A stretch of DNA of 64,000 bases from Micromonospora endolithica (lineage in GTDB: Bacteria > Actinomycetota > Actinomycetes > Mycobacteriales > Micromonosporaceae): contig NZ_RBAK01000001.1 of the NCBI RefSeq assembly GCF_003626595.1, positions 868,001 to 932,000 of the forward strand, in the 5' to 3' direction. The notes beneath the pieces are model-generated. The model was not told the DNA's origin. It was given only the letters and a program-made list of their open reading frames with translations, and made no database searches. Positions 17,742 to 26,451 of this stretch are shown in pieces (positions within the stretch are counted from its first letter, which is position 1; each line of letters starts with the position of its first letter). The position numbers and the translations under genes are program-made.

Positions 17742-19028
17742 TTAGGGAGTCAGGCGGTTGAGGTCGCGGGGGAAGGCCGCGACCTCGCGGATGTTCCTGG
17801 CACCGGTGAGGCGCGCCACGAGGCGTTCCAGGCCGATGGCGAAGCCGCCGTGCGGGGGCATGCCGTGGCGGAACGCGTCGACGTAGCCGGCGTACGGCTC
17901 GACCGGCTCGCCCCGGGCGGCCAACGCCGCCAGGTAGTCGGCGTGCCGGTGCAGCCGCTGCCCGCCGGTGACCAGCTCCAGGCCGCGGAAGAGCAGGTCG
18001 AAACCGTTGGAGTACGCCGGCCGCGCCGGGTCCGGGTGGGTGTAGAAGGGCCGCTTGGCCATCGGGTACCCGGTGACGAAGAGGAAGTCCGAGCCGTGCT
18101 CGACCCGCGCCCACTCCCCCAGCGCCCGCTCGTGCGCCGGTGCCAGGTCCGGCTCGTCGGCCGGTGCGGCGGCGATCCGCAGCGCCTCGGTGAAGTGCAC
18201 GGCCGGGATCTCCGCCGGCACCCGCGGCACCGCCACGTCCAACCGGGCCACGGCGGCACCGGCCCGGTCGACCACCGTGTCCAGCATCCCGGCGAGGGTG
18301 TCCCGCAGCACCGCCATGACGTCCCGGTGGTCGGCGACGTAGCCCAGCTCGGCGTCGAGCGACGTGTACTGCGCCAGGTGCCGGACGGTGTCGTGCGGCT
18401 CAGCGCGGAACACCGGACCCACCTCGTACACCCGCTCGAAGACGCCGACCATCAGCTGCTTGTAGAACTGCGGCGACTGCGCCAGATAGGCGGGCCGGCC
18501 GAACCAGTCCAGCGCGAACACGTTCGCCCCGCTCTCGGTGGACGAGGCGACCACCTTCGGCGTCTGGATCTCCACGAAGTCACGGGCGTCCAGGGCGGCC
18601 CGGAAACCGGCCACCGCCGCCGCCGAGATCCGCAGCGCCGCCGACCGGGTCGGGTGCCGCAGCGCGACCGGCGCGTGGTCGAGCTGGGTGGGCAGGGAGG
18701 CGGTGAGCGTCGGCCGGTACAGGTCGAAGGGCGGTGGTGCGGCGGGCGGGCCGAGTGGTCGTACCGTCGGGGCGGTCAGCTCGACCCCGGCGGATGCCGC
18801 AGTGTTCGCGACCACCGTGCCGACCACCTCGACCACGGTCTCCTCGGGCAGCGCCGCCACGGCCGCGCGTACGGCGGCGTCGGTGACCACCACCTGGGCC
18901 AGCCCGGCGGCGTCCCGCACGATCAGGAAGGCCACCGACCTGAGCAGCCGGCGACGGTGCACGTGACCGGCGATCCGCACGGTCTGGCCCACCTGGGCGG
19001 TGAGCTGGGAGGACAGGATGCGTTGCAC
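17742..19028 (-). CDS. Archaeal-type (probably non-discriminating) aspartyl-tRNA synthetase
   Basis: 428-residue class IIb synthetase. An N-terminal OB-fold anticodon-binding domain (residues about 15-100) is followed by the catalytic core with motif 2 ([11 protein letters not shown]) and motif 3 ([13 protein letters not shown]). The stretch [19 protein letters not shown] is typical of the archaeal/eukaryal AspRS branch. The usual bacterial AspRS is about 590 residues with a GAD insertion domain, absent here, so this is a second, short AspRS; automatic annotations often call it aspartate-tRNA(Asn) ligase. The GTG start has GAGGAGGT eight bases upstream. The leader carries a T-box (19029-19345) with Asp specifier GAC, so expression should rise when tRNA-Asp is uncharged. 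Confidence 0.88.
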   Translation of the reverse strand: MQRILSSQLTAQVGQTVRIAGHVHRRRLLRSVAFLIVRDAAGLAQVVVTDAAVRAAVAALPEETVVEVVGTVVANTAASAGVELTAPTVRPLGPPAAPPPFDLYRPTLTASLPTQLDHAPVALRHPTRSAALRISAAAVAGFRAALDARDFVEIQTPKVVASSTESGANVFALDWFGRPAYLAQSPQFYKQLMVGVFERVYEVGPVFRAEPHDTVRHLAQYTSLDAELGYVADHRDVMAVLRDTLAGMLDTVVDRAGAAVARLDVAVPRVPAEIPAVHFTEALRIAAAPADEPDLAPAHERALGEWARVEHGSDFLFVTGYPMAKRPFYTHPDPARPAYSNGFDLLFRGLELVTGGQRLHRHADYLAALAARGEPVEPYAGYVDAFRHGMPPHGGFAIGLERLVARLTGARNIREVAAFPRDLNRLTP

Positions 19029-19345
19029 AGCGGTTACCTCCTCGATCAATCGCAACGCGATCCCCGGGAGGTGTGGGCGAGCGGGATCCTCGCGGTGCCA
19101 CCACACCTTCGCCCCCGCCGTGGGCGGGAGCCTCGTTCGTCGCCTTTTCACCGGGGCCAGCCGGGCGGGGTCTACTGGGTGTTAAGAAGGGGCCCTTCCT
19201 CTACACGAGGCGTTAAGAGGGTGCCCTTCCTTACCGTTCTTCCCGCAGCTCGGGAGGGTCTTCACGCGCCGCCGCCAGACCGCCTCACAGCAACCGGCGG
19301 CTCTCTCGTACTGGCGTCGCGGCGCCCTACTCGGCTCCGTCACAG
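19029..19345 (-). promoter_or_regulatory. T-box riboswitch, Asp-specific, translational type
   Basis: On the RNA strand the parts appear in order. GAGTA at the stem I base (19328-19332). GGG and CGCCGC, which pair with later CCC and GCGGCG. The canonical distal stem I, AGAGAGCCGCC, loop GGTTGCTGTGA, GGCGGT (19281-19310). The specifier GTGAAGACC with codon GAC = Asp (19258-19260). A repeat copy (19180-19233). The T-box GGTGGCACCGCG (19091-19102). Its bulge UGGC pairs with tRNA ending G73-CCA, the discriminator of tRNA-Asp. The antisequestrator helix GGTGTGG/CCACACC overlaps ACCTCC (19067-19072), which is exactly complementary to the Shine-Dalgarno GGAGGT (19036-19041). This gives a sequester/release switch at translation. 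Confidence 0.87.
19180..19233. repeat. GGGCCC-centred repeat, copy 4, inside the T-box leader
   Basis: GTTAAGAAGGGGCCCTTCC, CTCTACACGAGG, CGTTAAGAGGGTGCCCTTCC: a full family unit lying between stem I and the antisequestrator part of the AspRS leader. The first arm is complete; the second has a GGTGCCC variant that weakens its own symmetry. In the RNA it would form an extra hairpin where stems II/III normally lie. Confidence 0.88.
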
Positions 19346-19474
19346 CTTTGCGGCGCACGCTAGCACTCCCCCGGGTCGATGTGACGCGGATTTTTCCGGC
19401 TCTGGTGTCCGGCGTCACAACATCTGGCGCGTGACGGCGGTCGCCCGACGTGCATCGACCGGCACCGACGGGCG

Positions 19475-19490
19475 TAGGCTCGGTTTTGTG
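19475..19490 (+). promoter_or_regulatory. Putative leaderless promoter of lipA
   Basis: TAGGCT (19475-19480) lies 7 bases before the GTG start of lipA; there is no ribosome-binding site. It uses the same box as lipB. Confidence 0.65.
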
Positions 19491-20483
19491 ACGATCGAGC
19501 ACTCCGCGCCGACGACCGGCCAGGCTGCGCGCCCCGCGACGCCCGCCCCCGAGGGGCGGCGGCTGCTGCGGATCGAGGCGCGCAACGCCGAGACGCCGAT
19601 CGAGCGCAAACCGCCGTGGATCAAGGTCAAGGCCAAGATGGGCCCGGAGTACACCCAGCTGCGCGGACTCGTGTCCCGCGAGGGGCTGCACACCGTGTGC
19701 CAGGAGGCCGGCTGCCCCAACATCTACGAGTGCTGGGAGGACCGGGAGGCGACCTTCCTCATCGGTGGCGACCAGTGCACCCGGCGCTGCGACTTCTGCC
19801 AGATCGACACCGGCAAGCCGGCCGAGTTCGACGCCGACGAGCCCCGCCGGGTCGCCGAGTCGGTCGTGTCGATGGGCCTGCGCTACGCCACCATCACCGG
19901 TGTCGCCCGCGACGACCTGCCCGACGGCGGCGCCTGGCTCTACGCCGAGACGGTCCGGCAGATCCACGCCCTGCAGCCCGGCTGCGGCGTGGAGCTGCTG
20001 ATCCCCGACTTCAACGCGGTGCCGGAGCAACTCGCCGAGGTCTTCGGCTCCCGGCCGGAGGTGCTCGCGCACAACGTGGAGACGGTGCCCCGGATCTTCA
20101 AGCGGATCCGTCCGGCGTTCCGCTACGAGCGGTCCCTGGACGTGATCCGGCAGGCCCGCGCCGACGGCCTGGTCACCAAGAGCAACCTCATCCTGGGCAT
20201 GGGCGAGGAGCGCGCCGAGATCTCCCAGGCGCTGCGCGACCTGCACGACGCCGGCTGCGAGCTGATCACCATCACGCAGTACCTGCGCCCCAGCCCCCGG
20301 CACCACCCGGTCGAGCGCTGGGTCAAGCCGGAGGAGTTCGTGGAGCTGCGCGAGGAGGCCGAGGAGATCGGCTTCGCCGGTGTGATGAGTGGTCCGCTGG
20401 TGCGCTCGTCGTACCGCGCCGGGCGCCTCTACCGACAGGCGCTGGACGCCCGCGCGGCCACCCCGGTCGGCACCGCGAGCTGA
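19488..20483 (+). CDS. lipA: Lipoyl synthase (radical SAM)
   Basis: 331-residue radical-SAM enzyme that inserts two sulfurs into octanoyl groups on lipoyl domains. It has the auxiliary-cluster motif [12 protein letters not shown] and the radical-SAM motif CTRRCDFC, plus the C-terminal RSSYRAG with the conserved Ser that ligates the auxiliary cluster. The GTG start gives the normal length. The gene sits downstream of lipB as in other actinobacteria and upstream of the DUF4191 gene, although a glycosyltransferase and a LuxR gene have come between. Confidence 0.97.
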   Translation: MTIEHSAPTTGQAARPATPAPEGRRLLRIEARNAETPIERKPPWIKVKAKMGPEYTQLRGLVSREGLHTVCQEAGCPNIYECWEDREATFLIGGDQCTRRCDFCQIDTGKPAEFDADEPRRVAESVVSMGLRYATITGVARDDLPDGGAWLYAETVRQIHALQPGCGVELLIPDFNAVPEQLAEVFGSRPEVLAHNVETVPRIFKRIRPAFRYERSLDVIRQARADGLVTKSNLILGMGEERAEISQALRDLHDAGCELITITQYLRPSPRHHPVERWVKPEEFVELREEAEEIGFAGVMSGPLVRSSYRAGRLYRQALDARAATPVGTAS

Positions 20484-20549
20484 CGAAACCCCGGCCGCCG
20501 CGCCGGCACCGCGCCGCACGGGCCACCAGCCGGGTGCCATGATCAGCCC

Positions 20550-22172
20550 ATGACCGCCGGCGTACGCGAGGAGCCACGCGACGCGCTGCGCGCGCTCCCG
20601 GCGGCCTGGACCCGGCTGCCGACCCTGCTCACCGTGCTGGCGGTGGTGGCCGGCATCGGGTACCGCCTCGGGCTGCTGCTCGCCGACGCGCCGCCGACCA
20701 ACAGCGACGAGGCCACGATGGGGCTGGCCGCCCTGCACATCACGCAGGGGCGGGAGTTCCCGGTGTGGTTCTACGGCCAGCGGTACATGGGGACGCTGGA
20801 GGCGTACCTGGCCGCGCCGGTGTTCGCCTTGGCCGGACCGTCGACGTTCGCGCTGCGGGTGCCCACCCTGGCCCTGTACGCGGTCTTCCTGCTGCTGGCC
20901 TGGCGGCTGACGCTCCGGCTCACCGCGGACCGCTGGTTCGCCCTACTGGTCGTCGTGGTGCTGGCGCTCGGGGCGGACCGGGAGGTCAAGAACCAACTGA
21001 TCGCCGGGGGCGGCTACCCGGAGATGAACGCCGCCGGGGTGGCGCTGGCCGTCCTCGGGTACGACCTGGCCGCCGGTCGACCCGGACGGCGGGGGCCGCG
21101 CTGGGCGGGCTGGGGGCTGCTCGCCGGTCTGCTGCTCTGGGTGGACCCGCTGGTGCTGCCGTACGTGGCCGGCCTCGCGCTGGTGCTGGTCGTCCTCCGG
21201 TGGCGGGAGCTGCGCGGTCAGGCCGGCGCGCTGCTCGGCCTCGGCGCGCTGGTCGGGGCCGCCCCGCTGCTGGTGGACAGCATCGTCGCCGGCCGCAGTC
21301 CCCTCGACGCGGTACTCGCCGCGGCCGGTTCCGGCCAGTCCGCCGGATGGGCGGACCGGCTGCACGGCGCACTGGTGCTCGGCCCCCCGCTGGGCATGGG
21401 CTTCTGCTTCCCGGGCCGGTGCGCCGGTTGGCAGCTCTGGTGGGCGGTGGCGCTGCCGCTGCTGCTGCTCGCCGCCGCGGTCACCGCGTGGCGCACCCTG
21501 CGCACCCCGGCCACCTCGGCTCGCCCGTCCGAACCGTCCGGGCCGGGTGCCGCCGGGTCGGCCCGACGGGCCCGGGCGGCCGTGTCGCTCGCACTGGTCG
21601 GCGGGGCGGTGGCCACCCTCGCCGGGTACGCGCTGAGCAGTTCGTCCGGGCGTACCCCGATCGAGAGTTCCCGCTACCTGTCCTGCCTGCTCCTCTCCGT
21701 ACCGGCGCTGCTGTGGCCGCTGTGGGACGCGGCCCGGCGGTGGCCGGCGGCCGGTGGCCGGCGGGCCCTGGGCGGTGTCGCGGCGGCCGGGGCGCTGGTG
21801 GCGGTCCTCGGCACCGCCGGGGTCGCCACCGCCGGCGCGCTGGCTACGGTGCCGGCCGCCCGCGCGGAGCAGGCCCGGCACGACGTCCTGGTCGCCGCGC
21901 TGCGCGAGCGGGGGGTGCGGCACGTGTACGGCGGCTACTGGACCTGCAACCGGCTCACCTTCGCCAGTCGGGAGGACGTGGTGTGCGCGGTGGTCGACGA
22001 CGACCTGACCCCGGGCCACGACCGGTACGGTCCCTACCGCAGGGCGGTCGAGTCGTCCCCGGACGCGGCGTGGCTCGCCTGGTCCGGCTCGCCGCTGCAC
22101 GAGCGGCTGCGCGCCGACCCCGACTTCCAACCCCTGCTGACCGTCCCCGGCTGGCACGCCTACACCCGGTAA
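20550..22172 (+). CDS. Membrane glycosyltransferase-like protein (GT-C/PMT type)
   Basis: 540-residue polytopic membrane protein with about ten hydrophobic segments and a C-terminal domain of about 110 residues. After the first membrane helix the loop PPTNSDEATMGLAALHI carries the adjacent Asp-Glu pair typical of GT39/ArnT-like transferases, followed by FYGQRYMGTLEAYLAAP. These enzymes move a sugar from a polyprenyl-phosphate donor; donor and acceptor are unknown here. CATGAT six bases before the ATG could be a -10 box, with no ribosome site. The TAA stop is supplied by the repeat copy at 22170. Confidence 0.8.
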   Translation: MTAGVREEPRDALRALPAAWTRLPTLLTVLAVVAGIGYRLGLLLADAPPTNSDEATMGLAALHITQGREFPVWFYGQRYMGTLEAYLAAPVFALAGPSTFALRVPTLALYAVFLLLAWRLTLRLTADRWFALLVVVVLALGADREVKNQLIAGGGYPEMNAAGVALAVLGYDLAAGRPGRRGPRWAGWGLLAGLLLWVDPLVLPYVAGLALVLVVLRWRELRGQAGALLGLGALVGAAPLLVDSIVAGRSPLDAVLAAAGSGQSAGWADRLHGALVLGPPLGMGFCFPGRCAGWQLWWAVALPLLLLAAAVTAWRTLRTPATSARPSEPSGPGAAGSARRARAAVSLALVGGAVATLAGYALSSSSGRTPIESSRYLSCLLLSVPALLWPLWDAARRWPAAGGRRALGGVAAAGALVAVLGTAGVATAGALATVPAARAEQARHDVLVAALRERGVRHVYGGYWTCNRLTFASREDVVCAVVDDDLTPGHDRYGPYRRAVESSPDAAWLAWSGSPLHERLRADPDFQPLLTVPGWHAYTR

Positions 22173-22223
22173 GGAAGGGCCCCTTCTTAACGCCTGCGGT
22201 AGAGGAAGGGTCCCTTCCTAACG
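22170..22223. repeat. GGGCCC-centred repeat, copy 5, at a convergent junction
   Basis: TAAGGAAGGGCCCCTTC, TTAACGCCTGCGGTAGAGG, AAGGGTCCCTTCCTAACGC. Each half is itself a near-perfect palindrome. The repeat provides the TAA stop of the upstream glycosyltransferase gene and the TAG stop (22218-22220, minus strand) of the convergent LuxR gene, so it forms the entire space between them. Confidence 0.9.
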
Positions 22224-25121
22224 CCCGGGGGCGGGATCGGACAGCAGGTTCAGGCGGTGTGCCAGCGCGGCGGCCTCGACGCGGTTGTGCACGTCCAGCT
22301 TCGCGATGATGCGGGACACGTGCACGCTGGCCGTCTTCGGCGAGATGAACAGCCGCTCGGCGATCCGGCTGTTGCTGTGTCCCTCGGCGACCAGCCGCAG
22401 CACCTCCCGCTCCCGGGCGGTCAGCAGGTCGGCCCCCGGCCGGCCCCGGGTCGCCCCCCGCAGGCCGACCCGCCGGGCCAGCGTGGCGGCCTGCGCGGCG
22501 AGCGGGGCCGCGTCGAGCCGGCCGGCCAGCGCGGCCACCTCGGCGAGCGCCTCGGCCACCTCGTCCCGCGCCCCCGCACCGGCGGCGGCCTCGGCCAGCG
22601 CGAGCAGCGCCCGGCCCAGCGGCCACGGCTGCCCGTCGGCCCGCCAGGCGGCCACCGCCGCACGCCAGGCGGGCAACGCCTCGTCACCGGCCGCCCGGCT
22701 CGCGGTGACCTGCGCCGCGTACGCCCGCTCGGCGGGATACCGCACCGGTACCCCGGCGGCCAGCGCGGCGACCCGGGCGGCGAGCGGGTCGTCGTCCAGG
22801 TGCCGGGCGACCCGGGCGAGCGCGGCCAGCACCGGCCACCCGTAGCGCGGGCAGCCGACCAGGCTGTTGTCGGCCAGACCGGTCTCCGCCGCGCGCCGGG
22901 CCTCCGCCTCGTCGCCGGTGGCGAGCGCCGCCTCCAGCCGCAGCTCGATGAGCGGCAGCCGCTGGTTCGGGTGCAGGTACGGCTTGGACAGGAAGCTCAA
23001 AGCCCGCCCCACCGACTCGTCCGCGCCCGGATGGCCCTGGGCCAGTCGCAGCCCCGCCCGCAGCTGCTGCCAGTGCGAGCCGGTGACCCCGGGCGGGTCG
23101 ATCCGCGCGGCCTCCGCGCACGCCTCGTCCGCCTCCGTCCAGCGGCCCAGCGCGAGCAGCGCCTCGGCCCGGTTGGACAGCAGGTACGCGCCGGTGGACC
23201 GGCTGATCCCCACCCGCCGCGCCTCGGCCACCCCGTCGCCGGCGGCGCGCGCCGAGTCTTCGTAGCGGCCCAGCTCGAACAGCACGTCGGAGATGTGCAC
23301 CAGGGCGCTGACCAGTGCCGGTACCGCCCCGGCGGCGCGGGCCAGCGCCTCGCAGCGACGCAGCTCGGCCAGCCCCAGGTCGGGTACGTCGTCCCGCCGT
23401 GCCGCCACGGCCAGTTGGATCGGCAGGTGCGCGTCCACCCCGCAGGCCCGCGCCGCGGCGGTCACCTCCGCGACGATCCGGGCCCCCTCGGCGGGATCCA
23501 CCCGACCCAGGTGGGCGGCGACGTCGGCGAGCAGCCGCAGCCGTTCCGGGCCGTCCGGCACCTGCCGCGCCAGCCGGTACGCCTCCCGCAGCTCGGCGGT
23601 GCCGTCGCTCTTGCCGAGGGTGGCCAGCATCCGGCCCCGCCGGTCCAGCAGCCGGGCCGCGCGCAGCGGTTCCGCGTCGGTGTCCACCTCGCTCAGCGCG
23701 GCCCGGGTCAGGGTCAACGCCCGCTGGTAGTCGCCGGCGGTGGTGGCCGCCCCGAGCGTCTCCTCCAGCACCGCCAGGTGGTCCATGCCCAGCCGCTCGG
23801 CCGCGTCCGGCACCAGCTCCCACAGCTCCAGCACCCGCTCCAGCAGCCGGCTCTGCTCCGCGTACGCGTACCGGTCGGCGGCGGCGCGGGCGGCGGTACG
23901 CGCGGTCACCAGCGCGCGGGGGTGGTCGTGTGCGGCGTACCAGTGATGGGCGATCTCGGCCGGCGCGCGCCCGGCGGCGACGAGATGCGGCTGGGCCTCG
24001 ATGGCGGCCGCGTAGCGGGCGTGCAGGCGCGCGTGCTCGCCCGGCAGCAGCTCGTCGTGCACGGCCTCGCGGACCAGCGCGTGCCGGAACTCGTAGTCGC
24101 CGTCCGGGTCGGCCACCACGAGCTGAGCCGCGACGGCGGCCCGCAGCGCGTCCTCCAGCTCCGCCTCCGGCATGCCGGCGACCTCGGCGAGGAGTTGGTG
24201 GGCGAAGCGGGTGCCTCCGGCGGCGGCCATCCGCAGCACCCGCTGGGCCGCGTCGGGCAGCCGGTCCACCCGGGCCAGCAGCAGGTCACGCAGGGTCTCC
24301 GGCAGGGCCGCGCAGCCGACCGGGTCACCGGCGGCGGCCAGCTCCTCGATGAAGAACGGGTTGCCCTGGGTGCGGTCGTGGATGTCGTCGACGGCGCGGG
24401 CGGCCGGCTCGGCACCCAGCAGGTCGGCCAGGATCGCCGCGGTGCCGTCGCGCTCCAGGCGGCCCAGCTCCACCCGCTCGACGGCGCGGGCGCGGTCCAG
24501 CTCGGCCAGGAACGGGCGCAGCGGGTGGCCGCGGTGCAGTTCGTCGGTGCGGTACGTGCAGACCAGCAGCAGCCGGTCGGTGCGCGCCGCCCGGACCAGG
24601 AAGCCGATCAGGTCCCGGGTGGAGCGGTCGGCCCAGTGCAGGTCCTCGATCACCAGCACCAGTGGCTGCTCGGCGGCGAGCCGACCGAACAACTCCGCGA
24701 CCAGGTCGAACAGGTAGCCGCGCGGCGCGTCGGAGGCCCCGGCGGCCGGTAGGGCGGCCCCGAGCGGCCCCCGCGCCAGTTCGGGGAGCAGTCGGGCGAA
24801 CTCCGCCTCGTATCCGTCGAAGACCGCCGGCCCGTCGCGGCGCAGCACCGCCCGCAACGCCGCCGCGAACGGCGCGAACGGAAGGCCCGCCTCGCCGAGT
24901 TCGAGGCACTGCCCGACCAGCAGCCGCGCGCCGCCGGTGACGGCCAGGCCGCCGAACTCCTCCAGCAGCCGCGTCTTGCCCACCCCGGCCTCACCGCCGA
25001 CCAGGACGGTGGTGGGTTCGCCGGTCCGGGCCCGGGCCAGGGCGTCCCGCAGGGCGGCGAGCTCACGCTGGCGGCCGACGAGGACGGTGCAGGCGGCGCG
25101 TGCGGTCACGGCACCGAGCAT
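22218..25121 (-). CDS. Large ATP-binding LuxR-family regulator (LAL)
   Basis: 967-residue transcription activator of the MalT/LAL type. An N-terminal AAA/NB-ARC-like ATPase has Walker A GGEAGVGKT at about 42-50 and Walker B LVLVIEDLHWAD, then a winged-helix segment. A long alpha-helical TPR-like middle follows, and a C-terminal LuxR helix-turn-helix (LTAREREVLRLVAEGHSNSR) occupies about the last 65 residues. The ATG at 25121 has GGGAGG seven bases upstream and begins just before the conserved VGRQRELAAL; an earlier in-frame ATG would add 64 low-complexity Pro/Gly residues. Such regulators often control sugar use or secondary metabolism; the target is not evident. Confidence 0.92.
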   Translation of the reverse strand: MLGAVTARAACTVLVGRQRELAALRDALARARTGEPTTVLVGGEAGVGKTRLLEEFGGLAVTGGARLLVGQCLELGEAGLPFAPFAAALRAVLRRDGPAVFDGYEAEFARLLPELARGPLGAALPAAGASDAPRGYLFDLVAELFGRLAAEQPLVLVIEDLHWADRSTRDLIGFLVRAARTDRLLLVCTYRTDELHRGHPLRPFLAELDRARAVERVELGRLERDGTAAILADLLGAEPAARAVDDIHDRTQGNPFFIEELAAAGDPVGCAALPETLRDLLLARVDRLPDAAQRVLRMAAAGGTRFAHQLLAEVAGMPEAELEDALRAAVAAQLVVADPDGDYEFRHALVREAVHDELLPGEHARLHARYAAAIEAQPHLVAAGRAPAEIAHHWYAAHDHPRALVTARTAARAAADRYAYAEQSRLLERVLELWELVPDAAERLGMDHLAVLEETLGAATTAGDYQRALTLTRAALSEVDTDAEPLRAARLLDRRGRMLATLGKSDGTAELREAYRLARQVPDGPERLRLLADVAAHLGRVDPAEGARIVAEVTAAARACGVDAHLPIQLAVAARRDDVPDLGLAELRRCEALARAAGAVPALVSALVHISDVLFELGRYEDSARAAGDGVAEARRVGISRSTGAYLLSNRAEALLALGRWTEADEACAEAARIDPPGVTGSHWQQLRAGLRLAQGHPGADESVGRALSFLSKPYLHPNQRLPLIELRLEAALATGDEAEARRAAETGLADNSLVGCPRYGWPVLAALARVARHLDDDPLAARVAALAAGVPVRYPAERAYAAQVTASRAAGDEALPAWRAAVAAWRADGQPWPLGRALLALAEAAAGAGARDEVAEALAEVAALAGRLDAAPLAAQAATLARRVGLRGATRGRPGADLLTAREREVLRLVAEGHSNSRIAERLFISPKTASVHVSRIIAKLDVHNRVEAAALAHRLNLLSDPAPGR

Positions 25122-25309
25122 GCCAGACCTCCCGCCGTACCCCGGCCCGCCGATCGGCCGGGCCCCGGCGGGCCCGGTCGCGCCGTTCCCCGGTGCCGGC
25201 CCGGTCGGGTCGGCGGTCCGGGATGCCGGTCCGGAACGCGCGTCGGCCCCGCGGCCCGGTTCGGGCTGCGGGGCCGGGTGCCGGTCGGCGACCGCCGGCG
25301 TGGGCGCGG

Positions 25310-25480
25310 TCACCGGGCGGCCGCGCCACCGCGGCCGGCGTCGTGCCGGCGGCTGAGCCAGCCGCGCGCCGAGCGGCGCGGCAGCGTACGGGCCAGCCGG
25401 TCGACGGCGGCCTCGGCACGCAGTTCGGCGGCGTGGGTACGGTGGACGCTGAGCAGGAAGTCGGGATCGTTGGCGAACAT
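25310..25480 (-). CDS. Small basic protein of 56 residues
   Basis: Open frame starting MFANDPDFLLSVHRTHAAEL, with GAGGAG eight bases upstream of the ATG and ending at TGA. The N-terminal half is amphipathic helical, and the C-terminal half is Arg-rich (ARTLPRRSARG, WLSRRHDAG). Codon positions show the strong third-position GC bias of real genes. It is encoded 188 bases upstream of the LuxR gene on the same strand. I have seen small proteins of this form scattered in actinomycete genomes but know no function. Confidence 0.7.
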   Translation of the reverse strand: MFANDPDFLLSVHRTHAAELRAEAAVDRLARTLPRRSARGWLSRRHDAGRGGAAAR

Positions 25481-25659
25481 GTCGGGCTCCTCGCGGTCGT
25501 CGGGTGCTGACCTCGACTCTGCGCGCGAAGGTGCCCGCCGGGCATGGGTGCGGTGCCTGATCTTCGTCCGCAGGACCTCCTTACCGACCGCCCTCGAAGG
25601 GCGTGGCGGGCCGTAAGGTACTCAGCCGCCCGCCGACACCGGGCGCGGACTCCGACCAT

Positions 25660-25675
25660 TAGACTCTCCGGCATG
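25660..25675 (+). promoter_or_regulatory. Putative leaderless promoter of DUF4191 gene
   Basis: TAGACT (25660-25665) lies 7 bases before the ATG, and no ribosome-binding site is present. Confidence 0.6.
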
Positions 25676-26362
25676 GCAAAGCCCCAGGAGAAGGTCTCGT
25701 TCGGCCAGCGGCTGAAGCAGATCGGGATGGTGTTCCGGTTCACCGCCAAGCAGGACAGGTGGTTCGCCCCCCTGGCCTTCGCGGCCGTCGTCATCCCGCT
25801 CGCGCTCACCGTGGTCGCCTTCCTCCTGTGGGGCTGGTTCTGGATCCCGGTGGGCATCCTGTTCGCGCTGCTCTGCCTGCTGATCGTGCTCAACCTGCGG
25901 TCGAACCGGGCGATGATGAACGCCGCCGAGGGGCAGCCCGGCGCCGCCGCGCAGATCATGGAGAACATGCGGGGCGACTGGCGGGTCACCCCCGCGGTCA
26001 CCTCCACCACGCAGATGGACATGGTGCACCTGGTCATCGGCCGGCCCGGGGTGATCCTGCTGGCCGAGGGCAACCCCCAGCGCGTGCGCGGCCTGCTCGG
26101 CCAGGAGAAGCGCCGGCTGGCGAAGGTCATCGGCAACGCGCCGCTGCACGACTACGTGATCGGCACCGAGGAGGGGCAGCTGCCGGTCCGCAAGCTGCGG
26201 ATGACCCTCATGCGGCTCCCCCGCAGCCTGAGCGGCAAGGACGTCAACTCGCTGGACAAGCGACTCAAGGCGCTCACCGCCCGCCCGCAGCTGCCGAAGG
26301 GCGCGATCCCCAAGAACATGCGACCGCCGCGCGGCGCCTTCCGCCAGTCGCGGGGCCGCTGA
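25673..26362 (+). CDS. DUF4191 family membrane protein
   Basis: 229-residue protein with an N-terminal cytoplasmic stretch, two membrane helices (about 33-80; FAAVVIPLALTVVAFLLWGW and WIPVGILFALLCLLIVLNL) and a cytoplasmic C-terminal domain ending in a basic tail. This is the actinobacterial DUF4191 family, normally next to lipA (Rv2219 in M. tuberculosis). The function is unknown; the linkage to lipA and glnA is conserved. It is followed by a hairpin terminator. Confidence 0.9.
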   Translation: MAKPQEKVSFGQRLKQIGMVFRFTAKQDRWFAPLAFAAVVIPLALTVVAFLLWGWFWIPVGILFALLCLLIVLNLRSNRAMMNAAEGQPGAAAQIMENMRGDWRVTPAVTSTTQMDMVHLVIGRPGVILLAEGNPQRVRGLLGQEKRRLAKVIGNAPLHDYVIGTEEGQLPVRKLRMTLMRLPRSLSGKDVNSLDKRLKALTARPQLPKGAIPKNMRPPRGAFRQSRGR

Positions 26363-26380
26363 CCCCGCGGGCGTACGCGA

Positions 26381-26416
26381 ACGAGGGCCGGACTCCGCAC
26401 GGGAGCCGGCCCTCGT
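26381..26416 (+). terminator. Hairpin terminator after DUF4191 gene
   Basis: ACGAGGGCCGG and its complement CCGGCCCTCGT enclose a smaller CTCC/GGAG stem and a GCAC loop, 18 bases after the stop codon. Confidence 0.75.
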
Positions 26417-26451
26417 GGTCTCGTCGAGCGAACCGACGGGAGGGTGACCAG

